Positions 33,701-41,720 of a stretch of DNA of 64,000 nucleotides are shown here, in pieces. A model generated the notes under the pieces. That model was not told the DNA's origin. It did no database searches and worked only from the letters and a program-made list of their open reading frames with translations. The stretch covers positions 1-64,000 of the forward strand of contig JBFWIW010000004.1 in the NCBI GenBank assembly GCA_050253535.1. The letters are read 5' to 3'. A program made the translations under genes and the position numbers. This stretch comes from JBFWIW01 sp050253535. GTDB lineage: Bacteria > Bacillota > Clostridia > Oscillospirales > Oscillospiraceae. The stretch's first letter is position 1, and each line of letters opens with the position of its first letter.

Positions 33701-33729
33701 ATTATATCCCTTTATGATTGAATAGTCAA
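33701..33729 (-). promoter_or_regulatory. Promoter of the thi operon
   Basis: On the minus strand TTGACT (33729-33724) and a perfect TATAAT (33706-33701) with 17-base spacing, directly upstream of the first TPP aptamer. Confidence 0.8.
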
Positions 33730-33764
33730 TGAAAATGACAGCGCGGAAAGATGACAACGCCGAA

Positions 33765-36467
33765 TTAATGCTGATCCGGGTTATTGCTTATTGCGCGCAG
33801 CAGGGCGCTTACCACTTCCGGGTCAAGAATAGTTCCGGTTTGCTTCTTCAGTTCGGCGAGAATATCATCCATACCGGCGTACTTTTTTGTAAGCATGTAA
33901 TATGCCTCGGCTGCGGCGATGACCCTTGCCATAAGCGGTATCTCCTTGCCTTTGAGTCTTTTGGGATAGCCGGTTCCGTCCCAATGTTCATGATGGCTGT
34001 AAACACCGTCAGCGAGGTCTAGCGTATCGTCAAAAAGATTCAGGATACGATAGCTGATGGCGGCATGCTGACGTCTTATTTCCTTCTCCTCTTCCGTTAG
34101 ATTCTCTTTATTCAGAATTGCCTCGTCAAGGACTATTTTTCCTATATCAACAAGGAAACCGGCCTGCTCAAGCTTTTTATTCTCCGTTTCCGACAGGTTC
34201 AGCATTGTGCCTATATTTCTGCATAACGCGCTTACGGCGATGGACTTCTCTTTTAATTTCGGACTTTTCACATGCAGAGCTTCAATAATAGTGCCGATCA
34301 TCTCCGAACTCGTGTTTTTCCTGTTGGCCGACTTGTATTTATACATTTCGTCTTCGGCGTTTGCCATGACTTCTTCGACGGATTGTTCGGGGGCGGTTTT
34401 TGTATTGCAGCCCATTGCAATGCTGCATTTGACGGCCAGAATGCGCGCCTTTGAAAAAGCCATATGGATGCGTGAAATGACAAGTCTTGCGTCGCGATCG
34501 GTCGTGCTGGGCAGCAATATTACAAATTCGTCCCCGCCTACTCTTGAAACGATATCATTATCCCTGCATGTTTCCTTCAGAATTTCTGCGGTTTTCTTTA
34601 TCAGGGCGTCCCCGGCATCATGCCCGAAAACATCGTTTGTCATTTTCAGCCCGTTGATGTCCGCAAATATTATCGAAATGGGGAGCAGCTCCGGGATATC
34701 TATCTGTTTCACGGCATCTTCAAAGCACCTTCTGTTGTACAGACCCGTTAAAGCGTCATGGCAGCTCATATATTTGATTTTTTCCTCATTTTCGTTTCTG
34801 CTGGTAGTGTCCATGAAAGTTACGACAGAACCGACAACCTGGCCGTTTTTATATTGTGGGTAAGAGTAATATTCAACGTTAATAGGAGTCCCGTCGGCTT
34901 TCCAGAAAACCTCGTCGTCGGCATATGTACCCCTGCCCTGGACGAAAGCCTGAGAAATTTTACATTCTTCCACCGGCAATGGAGATTTGTCCTTGCGGCT
35001 GTGATGTATCTGCTGATGCATATTCCTGCCGAGCAAGTCACTCGTACTGTCATATCCCAGCAACCTGATACAGCTCTCATTGCAGAAGGTGCAATTTCCC
35101 TGCTGATCTATCCCATAAATCGCTTCAGCGGTGGAATCCAAAAGCAGTCTAAGCTGATTTTTATTCTCCTCAAGAATTTCATTTGTCCTGTGCAGTTCTT
35201 CCGTTCTGTTGTTTACCGTAGATTCCAGATTATTTATCAGATACTGCAGTTTATCGGCCATATCATTAAAGGCGTATGAAATTCGTCCGATTTCATCGTT
35301 TCTAACGATCTTCGCCCTCTGAGACAAGTCGCCGGAGGATAAGCTCTCAGCCACATTTGATAAATTTTTCATGGGATCTAACAGCTTGCTTGATACTAAG
35401 AAATAGATAACGACAGACAGTAGAACGGCAATAAATACAAGCAGTACGGTAGTTCGTATATTCCGGGATACCTCTGCCATAAGCAGGCTGTCGGGTATTG
35501 CGGATACAATTATCCAGTCGAGTCCAGCATTTTGATATTCTTCTAGATTGATATGCAGGTTATCATCCTCACCATGAAACCAGAAGTGTAATTCATGATT
35601 TAACTCGTATCGGGCGTAGGCCTGCGCTATTGAGGGGTTATTAAAATCGGCAAAGGTATTTCTATACAGAGTACCGTCCTGAAGAACTTTGAAATTGTCG
35701 AGGCCCATTGTGTTGGCGACAAACTCTCCGGTACCTTTTTCAACGATAAAGGCGTAACCCATGTTATCATGGACAATTTCAGCAAGATAAGACTCAATGG
35801 TGGACATCAGTATGTGGGTTCCCAAAACTCCGCGGAGCTGATCTTCGCCATTGTAGATCGGCCAGGCGGCTGAGATGGTCAGATCGTCTATCAAAAAATG
35901 TTTGTATACCGAAGAGAACACGGGACCGCCGGCCTCTGCCGCGGCTTGATACCAGCTGCGCGTACGCGGATCGTATTTTCCGGCGTCAACAGTCATCTCG
36001 CCTGCCGTCAGGTCGCTATTCACCGAATAATATAAGTTGCGTCCCCCGGTATCGGCGTTGTTATTTATGATCTCTGTTTCACCGCTTTTATTTCTGCGGG
36101 CTCCGTAATACTCTCCCTCTGCGGTACCGTAGCCGAAGCCGTATATATCTTTATCATAGGAATTTAAAATTACGGCGAAAAATTTGTTGCGCGACTGCTC
36201 GTCTGTCAGATCGATAAGACTTTCTTCTATAAGTTTGTGATTGTCCTTATTTATCTGCACCGGAACCGTCATAAAAATGTCGATCTGGTGATAGATCTCC
36301 CAGCTCATATTTTCAGACAGTTTTTCTGTTGTCCGTCTTACGGCGGACGTCCAATTTGAGAAAACAAGGTATCCGATTATACTGATTGAAATCAGCATGG
36401 ATAGTACAAACATAGAAATTAAAATGACTCTTATTGGAATGCTTTGTTTGGCTGCTTTATCTTTCAT
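33765..36467 (-). CDS. Cache-HAMP-PAS-GGDEF-HD-GYP signalling protein
   Basis: 900 residues. Two membrane helices (~12-36 and ~340-358) enclose an extracytoplasmic double-Cache sensor (typical DPRTRSWYQAA), then HAMP (~360-410), coiled coil, PAS (~440-555), GGDEF (~565-715) and an HD-GYP region (~725-895). The cyclase motif is intact, RVGGDEF (GGDEF at 644-648). The phosphodiesterase is not: the HDxGK signature reads VDIGK (773-777) and the later metal-site Asp is replaced in VIAAAEAY, though HHEHWDGTGYP is kept. It may make c-di-GMP while its HD-GYP part has a structural or regulatory role. Single gene, convergent with nothing; its start follows AAAAGGATG on the minus strand. Confidence 0.88.
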   Translation of the reverse strand: MKDKAAKQSIPIRVILISMFVLSMLISISIIGYLVFSNWTSAVRRTTEKLSENMSWEIYHQIDIFMTVPVQINKDNHKLIEESLIDLTDEQSRNKFFAVILNSYDKDIYGFGYGTAEGEYYGARRNKSGETEIINNNADTGGRNLYYSVNSDLTAGEMTVDAGKYDPRTRSWYQAAAEAGGPVFSSVYKHFLIDDLTISAAWPIYNGEDQLRGVLGTHILMSTIESYLAEIVHDNMGYAFIVEKGTGEFVANTMGLDNFKVLQDGTLYRNTFADFNNPSIAQAYARYELNHELHFWFHGEDDNLHINLEEYQNAGLDWIIVSAIPDSLLMAEVSRNIRTTVLLVFIAVLLSVVIYFLVSSKLLDPMKNLSNVAESLSSGDLSQRAKIVRNDEIGRISYAFNDMADKLQYLINNLESTVNNRTEELHRTNEILEENKNQLRLLLDSTAEAIYGIDQQGNCTFCNESCIRLLGYDSTSDLLGRNMHQQIHHSRKDKSPLPVEECKISQAFVQGRGTYADDEVFWKADGTPINVEYYSYPQYKNGQVVGSVVTFMDTTSRNENEEKIKYMSCHDALTGLYNRRCFEDAVKQIDIPELLPISIIFADINGLKMTNDVFGHDAGDALIKKTAEILKETCRDNDIVSRVGGDEFVILLPSTTDRDARLVISRIHMAFSKARILAVKCSIAMGCNTKTAPEQSVEEVMANAEDEMYKYKSANRKNTSSEMIGTIIEALHVKSPKLKEKSIAVSALCRNIGTMLNLSETENKKLEQAGFLVDIGKIVLDEAILNKENLTEEEKEIRRQHAAISYRILNLFDDTLDLADGVYSHHEHWDGTGYPKRLKGKEIPLMARVIAAAEAYYMLTKKYAGMDDILAELKKQTGTILDPEVVSALLRAISNNPDQH

Positions 36468-36994
36468 GTGTTATCATCCTTTTTATAAGCAGTCGTTAAG
36501 TAAACATCCCGAAGCATGACGATATATATTAATATAAACACGAAAAGCATTTGACCTTATTTTTCAATTAAATCATCATGAACGTTAATGTAGTTATAAT
36601 CAACGAATTTTGTATATTAATATTTTATACTATTTTCTCGATAATGTCAATAATGAACAAAAAATGGTCAAATGATGCCACAAAATTTGTACATATTATT
36701 AAATAATGTTGGAATGCTTCTGTTTCTATCATGTGATTTTAAATATCACAGCTTAACAAAAATTATAGCAATCATTTTCATGCCTCTTTATGTTGTATTT
36801 TAATGTAACTATTATATTGTATCGAAATATTTTCCGCCGGCTTAAATTATTTAGAAAACTGCCCCTCTAGTTAATGCCCGCAGGGAGAGGGGCAGTTACT
36901 TATCAATGATACTCAGGATGGGCTGTATGTGATAACATATAAGCGATGAAAACATATATTGATAATAGCCGTTAATTGAAAGGGGGATATCTTA
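36468..36994. other. AT-rich intergenic stretch
   Basis: 527 bases between divergent genes, very AT-rich. The only clear element is a 12-base-pair hairpin at 36857-36897 (listed separately). No ORF with a plausible Shine-Dalgarno site was seen; promoters for both flanking genes should lie here but none is convincing. Confidence 0.5.
36857..36897. terminator. Strong hairpin in the AT-rich intergenic stretch
   Basis: AACTGCCCCTCT and AGAGGGGCAGTT form a perfect 12-base-pair stem with a 17-base loop. T-runs are short on both sides. It could end a short unannotated transcript; no gene feeds it directly. Confidence 0.5.
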
Positions 36995-37396
36995 TTGGAG
37001 AAATCAACAACTCAGAAACTCCAGACATATATAGAGGCAGAACTTGGAGATTCCGCGCTCTACAAAGAACTCGCAAAAATTGCTCCAAACAGTGAATATA
37101 GAAAGCTACTTAAAGAATTCTCAGAAGATGAGGCATCTCATGCCGATAATTTTAAAATTATATATAAAACCATGACAGGCAAGTCGTATGATCCTGTTAT
37201 TCAGCAGCCGGAGATTATGGATACGTTCGAAGATACTTTGCGGGACAGGGTTCTTGATGAAAGCGGAGACTTTCAGAAATATGGCGAACAATACATGCGT
37301 ACAAATAACAATGCTTTAAAAAACGCATATTACACAGCAAGAACTGATGAGAATGTCCATGCCTTAAGGTTATTATATATGCTGCAAAAAATTTAG
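36995..37396 (+). CDS. Ferritin-like (rubrerythrin-type) protein
   Basis: 133 residues, all helical. Carboxylate ligands of a di-iron site are suggested by YIEAELGDSALYKELA, SEDEASHADNF (E-x2-H type) and ARTDENVHALRLLY. The rubredoxin domain of full rubrerythrins is missing. Probably an oxygen- or peroxide-related protein, or a short spore-coat-like ferritin; uncertain. The start is TTG at 36995 with AAAGGGGG upstream. Confidence 0.7.
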   Translation: MEKSTTQKLQTYIEAELGDSALYKELAKIAPNSEYRKLLKEFSEDEASHADNFKIIYKTMTGKSYDPVIQQPEIMDTFEDTLRDRVLDESGDFQKYGEQYMRTNNNALKNAYYTARTDENVHALRLLYMLQKI

Positions 37397-37462
37397 TGCA
37401 ACACATTATTGCTGCACCGGTTAAATGTTGCAGATGGAGGGCAGTTATATATTCGATGTGGC

Positions 37463-37508
37463 AATAAGAACCGGAAATGATACGGAAGTATCAACTCCGG
37501 TTCTTATT
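37463..37508. terminator. Bidirectional terminator between convergent genes
   Basis: AATAAGAACCGGA and TCCGGTTCTTATT form a 13-base-pair stem with a 20-base loop and T-rich flanks on both strands, between 37396 (+) and 37527 (-). Confidence 0.75.
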
Positions 37509-37526
37509 TGCCTTTTTCGTGTCAAT

Positions 37527-37757
37527 TTATTTTTCGTTTTTATCTTTTTCTGGGTTCTGCGCTTTCATAATTGCGTCGGCAAATTGCATAAACATATCGT
37601 TTTTTACAATCGCTATCCCCTGAGATTTATCACCAAGAAGAAGCAGCGTATCTCCCGGCTTAATATCAAATACATCCCGGGCTTCTTTTGGAATTACTAT
37701 CTGTCCCTTTTCTCCGACCTTTGCTGTCCAGGCATATTTACCTTCCGGCTTATCCAT
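37527..37757 (-). CDS. AbrB/SpoVT-family DNA-binding protein
   Basis: 76 residues. The swapped-hairpin beta-barrel domain is clear: AKVGEKGQIVIPKEARDVFD, then IKPGDTLLLLGD. A charged tail (KAQNPEKDKNEK) follows. AbrB-like proteins are transition-state regulators or antitoxins; no toxin gene is adjacent, so a regulator is more likely. AGAGGGGG precedes the ATG on the minus strand. Confidence 0.85.
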   Translation of the reverse strand: MDKPEGKYAWTAKVGEKGQIVIPKEARDVFDIKPGDTLLLLGDKSQGIAIVKNDMFMQFADAIMKAQNPEKDKNEK

Positions 37758-37839
37758 GATTTTACCCCCTCTGGCACAAAAAAGTATAATATGTATAATT
37801 AATCATACCCGAAATGCCACAAATAATTATAGAATGTTC

Positions 37840-38787
37840 TCATATACTCCCTTTATTATTTCCGGAATTCCATAATATTTCTATCATATTGAGCTGAATC
37901 TCAAAGTTTTGTCTGTTACGTTTACTCTCCGAATCAAGAACTAATCCACAGCAGAAAAGCAGAATTGACGATAACGCTGAAAAGCCTGCGACGATAAGGG
38001 TGGGGAACCTCGGCACCAGACCCGTCCTGTAAAACTCTATCAGGACCGGCGTTATAAAAATGGCTGCCAGCAATGCGAAAAAGAGCGCAATAGAAGAAAA
38101 AAACTGAAACGGCCTGTAATCTTTAAGCAGCCTGAAAATCGTTTTAATCACTTTCACTCCATCGGAAATAGTGTTTAATTTAGATACGCTGCCCTCCGGC
38201 CTGTCCCGGTAAGTGACAGGAATTGATTTCATATAAAAATTCTTATCGAGCGCATGAATAGTCATTTCAGTTTCGATCTCGAATCCTTTGGACAGCACGG
38301 GGAATGATTTTACGAAAGAATAGCTGAACGCACGATACCCCGTCATAATATCAGTGACATTTCCGTCAAAAAACCAATTAACTAATTTCCGGACGATAAT
38401 GTTGCCCGAGTTATGAAACATCCGTTTATTTTCTGTGAAATAGGTGGATGAAAGCCGGTCACCGATGACCATGTCCACTTTTTCACCCAACACCAAATCC
38501 GCCATATCCTGCGCATACGCCGCCGGATATGTGTCGTCGCCGTCGACCATCAGATAACAGTCCGCCTGTATTTCACGGAACATTGTTCTGATTACATTTC
38601 CCTTGCCCTGACGGTGTTCATAGCGGACAATAGCTCCCGCTTCACGGGCCAATCTGTCCGTGCCATCGCTGGAATTATTGTCATATACGTAAATATCCGC
38701 TTCGGGGAGGGCTTCTTTAAAATCCTTTACGACTTTTTTTATAGTCAGACTTTCATTATAGCAGGGAATAAGCACCGCAATACTCAT
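37840..38787 (-). CDS. Membrane-anchored family 2 glycosyltransferase (polyprenyl-phosphate type)
   Basis: 315 residues. The GT2 domain (~1-235) has LIPCYNESLTIKKVV, YVYDNNSSDGT, and the DGD metal-binding motif in MVDGDDTYP; two C-terminal helices (~235-258 and ~268-295) anchor it. This is the DPM1/GtrB type that loads a sugar onto undecaprenyl phosphate. It forms an operon with a GtrA-like flippase and a GT-C enzyme, the usual three-part set for decorating wall polymers or proteins from the outside. Confidence 0.88.
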   Translation of the reverse strand: MSIAVLIPCYNESLTIKKVVKDFKEALPEADIYVYDNNSSDGTDRLAREAGAIVRYEHRQGKGNVIRTMFREIQADCYLMVDGDDTYPAAYAQDMADLVLGEKVDMVIGDRLSSTYFTENKRMFHNSGNIIVRKLVNWFFDGNVTDIMTGYRAFSYSFVKSFPVLSKGFEIETEMTIHALDKNFYMKSIPVTYRDRPEGSVSKLNTISDGVKVIKTIFRLLKDYRPFQFFSSIALFFALLAAIFITPVLIEFYRTGLVPRFPTLIVAGFSALSSILLFCCGLVLDSESKRNRQNFEIQLNMIEILWNSGNNKGSI

Positions 38788-38802
38788 TATGGTACTCCTT
38801 TA

Positions 38803-39210
38803 TTACAAGAATAACGCTTTTCTTTTCATGATATAATTCCAGAACATGACGACAATAGTCGATATTACTTTCGCGATCATATAATAAATACCAATTTTGG
38901 CGACGAGAAACCACATTAGCAATTGGTTTATACCAAGCCCTACCACACTGGACGCCACAAATAATATCTTTGATCTTCCTCCGGTATTTTTTGCTCCCTC
39001 GAACACCCATAAAATACAAATGATATAATTTACCGTCACCGATGCCGCAAAGCTTATTGCGGAAGAGACAAGATAATAAATACCTATTAGCTCTGTCAAA
39101 AAATAGAGGGTCCCGTAATCTACCAAAAAGCTTACTGCGCCGTTAACGGCAAACCGAAACATTTCGGTAAATTTCCCGCTCTCTATTATTCTTCGAATTC
39201 TTCCGTGCAA
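38803..39210 (-). CDS. GtrA-family membrane protein
   Basis: 135 residues, four membrane helices. The opening FTEMFRFAVNGAVSFLVDYG is typical of GtrA, thought to flip polyprenyl-linked sugars across the membrane. The upstream GT-C gene ends ~37 bases before its start and the GT2 gene follows after 15 bases, so they are co-transcribed. Confidence 0.85.
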   Translation of the reverse strand: MHGRIRRIIESGKFTEMFRFAVNGAVSFLVDYGTLYFLTELIGIYYLVSSAISFAASVTVNYIICILWVFEGAKNTGGRSKILFVASSVVGLGINQLLMWFLVAKIGIYYMIAKVISTIVVMFWNYIMKRKALFL

Positions 39211-39247
39211 ACAATCACCGTCCTGATATTTTCTGAAATCACTGTCA

Positions 39248-41077
39248 TTATTTCAAATATATTTTGGACGTATCCTTATTCAAATAGATGCTGTATTTGC
39301 TGACGCCCTCAATATTAATTTCCTTATCCAATACTTTATTGAATTTTACTCTGTTGTCGGTAATAATGTAATCCACAGTGCTGAGATCATACTCGACCCA
39401 GGGATAATTGCTGACAATTTTCTGCTCGGTGAGATCGATATAACCGCTGTTTTCTATCAGCTTTAATGCATCTGCCTTTTTGGTCCAATAGACAGGCTCT
39501 GTGATATACGTCTCAAGCACAGGATTATAACCGTCTGTAATAATCAGTACATTTCCGCCGTTTTCACTTATATATTGATTTAATGAAATCGCCTGCTCAA
39601 TCAGTTCGGAATCTTTTCCGTAAATACGACGGAACTCCTTCATTGCGAAAAAGTTATTAACGATACAGACAGAAAAAATCAGAACAACAAATATGCGCAT
39701 TCCCGTCTTTCTTGTCTTTTCTTTCAGCAAAAGTATGGTGAATGCCGTTACCAGCAAAACAGTAAAACTTTTGACAAGCACAAGCTGCCATGAGGCCTTG
39801 AACGTGTTTACGTCGCCGGTGATTTTAGCGATTTTTTCTCCAATGGCGCTTAAACCCTGCAGAAGCACTCCGTCGATACATACGTTTGAAAAGAATCTGA
39901 ACACGCCGAAAACGGCCATACAGAAGAAGACCGTAAACGCTGTGAGTATTGTGACGGATAATGGCTTGTCATTATTCTGAATATCCCGCTGTAAAAACAG
40001 TTCCTTGAAAAACAACGTCAGAAAAATTATGAGCAGAGGCGCATAATATCGCGTGTGCTGCCTTATATAAAGCTTCGGGTAATCTTCGTTCGCGGAGATG
40101 CTGAGGGTAATGATAAATATCATGATGACTAATGACGAGACAGCGAAGACAAGCATGTTTCTTTCTATTTTATTCAGCTTGTTGAATCGGAACAGCGGAA
40201 CAACGACCGGGAAGAAGAAAAAAGCGATCAGAGCGCACGTTACATTAAAAGCAAGTGCGTATATGAAGTACATTAGCGTATTGAAATCATAGACCGACAG
40301 TCTTCGGTTTCCGTCGTAAGTTGCATAGCCGGTGCCCAGCATGAAATACAATATTAATTTAAACGCTATAAACGCGCTGCAAACGATTATACCAAACATT
40401 ATACCGTATTTTATATTCTGTCTTAAGGTATTCTTTTTCGTAAACAGGCAGTCAAACCCTAATGCCAAAACAAAAGCGCCCATAAAATAGACGGATACGA
40501 CCTTGGTCAAATAGGCTAAAAAGCAAAAGACAGCGCTGAGAATGCAATATAACATTTTATCTCTCTCCGTATCGCTGTCCCAGAACCGATATACAAAATA
40601 AATAAGCCACGCGGACAGAGGGAAAAACAAGTTCTCCGTCATAAAAGTCATTGTCATTGACAGATCCGGCAGGGTAATGACCGTTACAGCAAGCAGCAAT
40701 ATAATAGAATTGTTTTTGAAGACTTTTTTTCCGAAAAGATATACGGGAAAAATGACGGATGACATCAAAAAAGAATTGAATATCGAGACCGCGGTGATCT
40801 GAAGAACCTGGTTTTTAATAAAGCTGAAGGGGACCAGGAGTAGCGGATACAGTATCTGGTCAAAATTCATATGTATGTTATGGACTTTTATTCCGACGCC
40901 GTTCGATATGCTTCGCCATATATCGATGTATCTTATCTCATCCGGAAATGTCTGCAGCGCTTTCGGGTAACACGCAAAAACAGACCGGAAGGTGCCTGAA
41001 ATAATAAATAATGCAAATATCATGACAATCATGGTTTTGTGATCAAGTTTACTGATTTTTTCTAACGCCTTTTTCAT
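39248..41077 (-). CDS. GT-C family membrane glycosyltransferase
   Basis: 609 residues with about 11-12 membrane helices. The first outside loop carries FPDEIRYIDIW, the acidic motif expected of ArnT/PMT-like GT-C enzymes using polyprenyl-phosphate sugars, and the C-terminal ~100 residues form an outside domain (NVLIITDGYNPVLETYI). It would transfer the sugar loaded by the GT2 and flipped by the GtrA protein onto an extracellular acceptor. First gene of the three. Confidence 0.8.
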   Translation of the reverse strand: MKKALEKISKLDHKTMIVMIFALFIISGTFRSVFACYPKALQTFPDEIRYIDIWRSISNGVGIKVHNIHMNFDQILYPLLLVPFSFIKNQVLQITAVSIFNSFLMSSVIFPVYLFGKKVFKNNSIILLLAVTVITLPDLSMTMTFMTENLFFPLSAWLIYFVYRFWDSDTERDKMLYCILSAVFCFLAYLTKVVSVYFMGAFVLALGFDCLFTKKNTLRQNIKYGIMFGIIVCSAFIAFKLILYFMLGTGYATYDGNRRLSVYDFNTLMYFIYALAFNVTCALIAFFFFPVVVPLFRFNKLNKIERNMLVFAVSSLVIMIFIITLSISANEDYPKLYIRQHTRYYAPLLIIFLTLFFKELFLQRDIQNNDKPLSVTILTAFTVFFCMAVFGVFRFFSNVCIDGVLLQGLSAIGEKIAKITGDVNTFKASWQLVLVKSFTVLLVTAFTILLLKEKTRKTGMRIFVVLIFSVCIVNNFFAMKEFRRIYGKDSELIEQAISLNQYISENGGNVLIITDGYNPVLETYITEPVYWTKKADALKLIENSGYIDLTEQKIVSNYPWVEYDLSTVDYIITDNRVKFNKVLDKEINIEGVSKYSIYLNKDTSKIYLK

Positions 41078-41225
41078 TAATATTACTCCCGGTTATTGTT
41101 ATCGAAAAGTTGGATCAAACCCCTGAACCATTTTTTTATTATACCATAACTATATTCAATATTACAAAGGGTTCGACTGCATTTTCACACAGTTTAAACC
41201 AAAATGTGGGGTTTCCTAAAAAATT

Positions 41226-41256
41226 AGGGCTGCGATTAATCGCAGCCCTTTTGTTC
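41226..41256. terminator. Perfect palindromic hairpin
   Basis: A perfect 24-base palindrome, AGGGCTGCGATT followed by its complement, flanked by TTTTGTT on the plus strand and AATTTTTTAG on the minus strand, so it can end transcripts in either direction. Confidence 0.7.
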
Positions 41257-41427
41257 TGCTTGTTGGCGTAACCCAATCAAGATATAATTCTGTTTACACC
41301 CCAGAAATTTTACCTCAAATAACATTTTATCTATTATGGAAACTACCTGATCGCTGTTTCACCTGCTGCATATTCACAAATGCCCGGACTGGCCGTTATC
41401 TCCTTATAAACACCAAAATTTTTATTA

Positions 41428-41508
41428 CTAATAATCTTCATCAATTTTTTCAGCAATTTGTCTGGCTCTTTCAAGACAATAAATAATTTCTGCCTTTTCC
41501 TCTGACAC
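41428..41508 (-). CDS. Possible 26-residue ORF or gene remnant
   Basis: A GTG at 41508, 7 bases after AGGA, opens a frame reading VSEEKAEIIYCLERARQIAE and ending KIDEDY. It is strongly helical and protein-like in composition, in an otherwise gene-free stretch (41078-41720), and is followed by the hairpin at 41226-41249. It may be a tiny gene or the end of a decayed one. Confidence 0.3.
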   Translation of the reverse strand: MSEEKAEIIYCLERARQIAEKIDEDY

Positions 41509-41604
41509 GTCTGTCCTGAATATTATTATAGTATATAATACCACTTATTGACAATATCCGTCAATTACTTCATATCAAACTACCGTTAATTATGCCCGAA
41601 ACAG

Positions 41605-41633
41605 AAAAAAGGAGCATTGTTCCAACGCTCCTT
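41605..41633 (-). terminator. Terminator of the PrpR-like regulator gene
   Basis: On the minus strand AAGGAGC and GCTCCTT pair around an 11-base loop, followed by TTTTCTG. Confidence 0.75.
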
Positions 41634-41720
41634 AAAAGGTTATGTAAATATGTTACTGTTTCATAGCAATGTCTGACAATGCATATAACAGGGGCTGGCG
41701 GGGGCATCTTTTTGCAGCGG

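Noticed and set aside
33452..33757. 101-codon minus-strand ORF with two copies of a repeated peptide
   Set aside because: It is a translation through the two near-identical TPP riboswitches; no Shine-Dalgarno site or protein-like composition.
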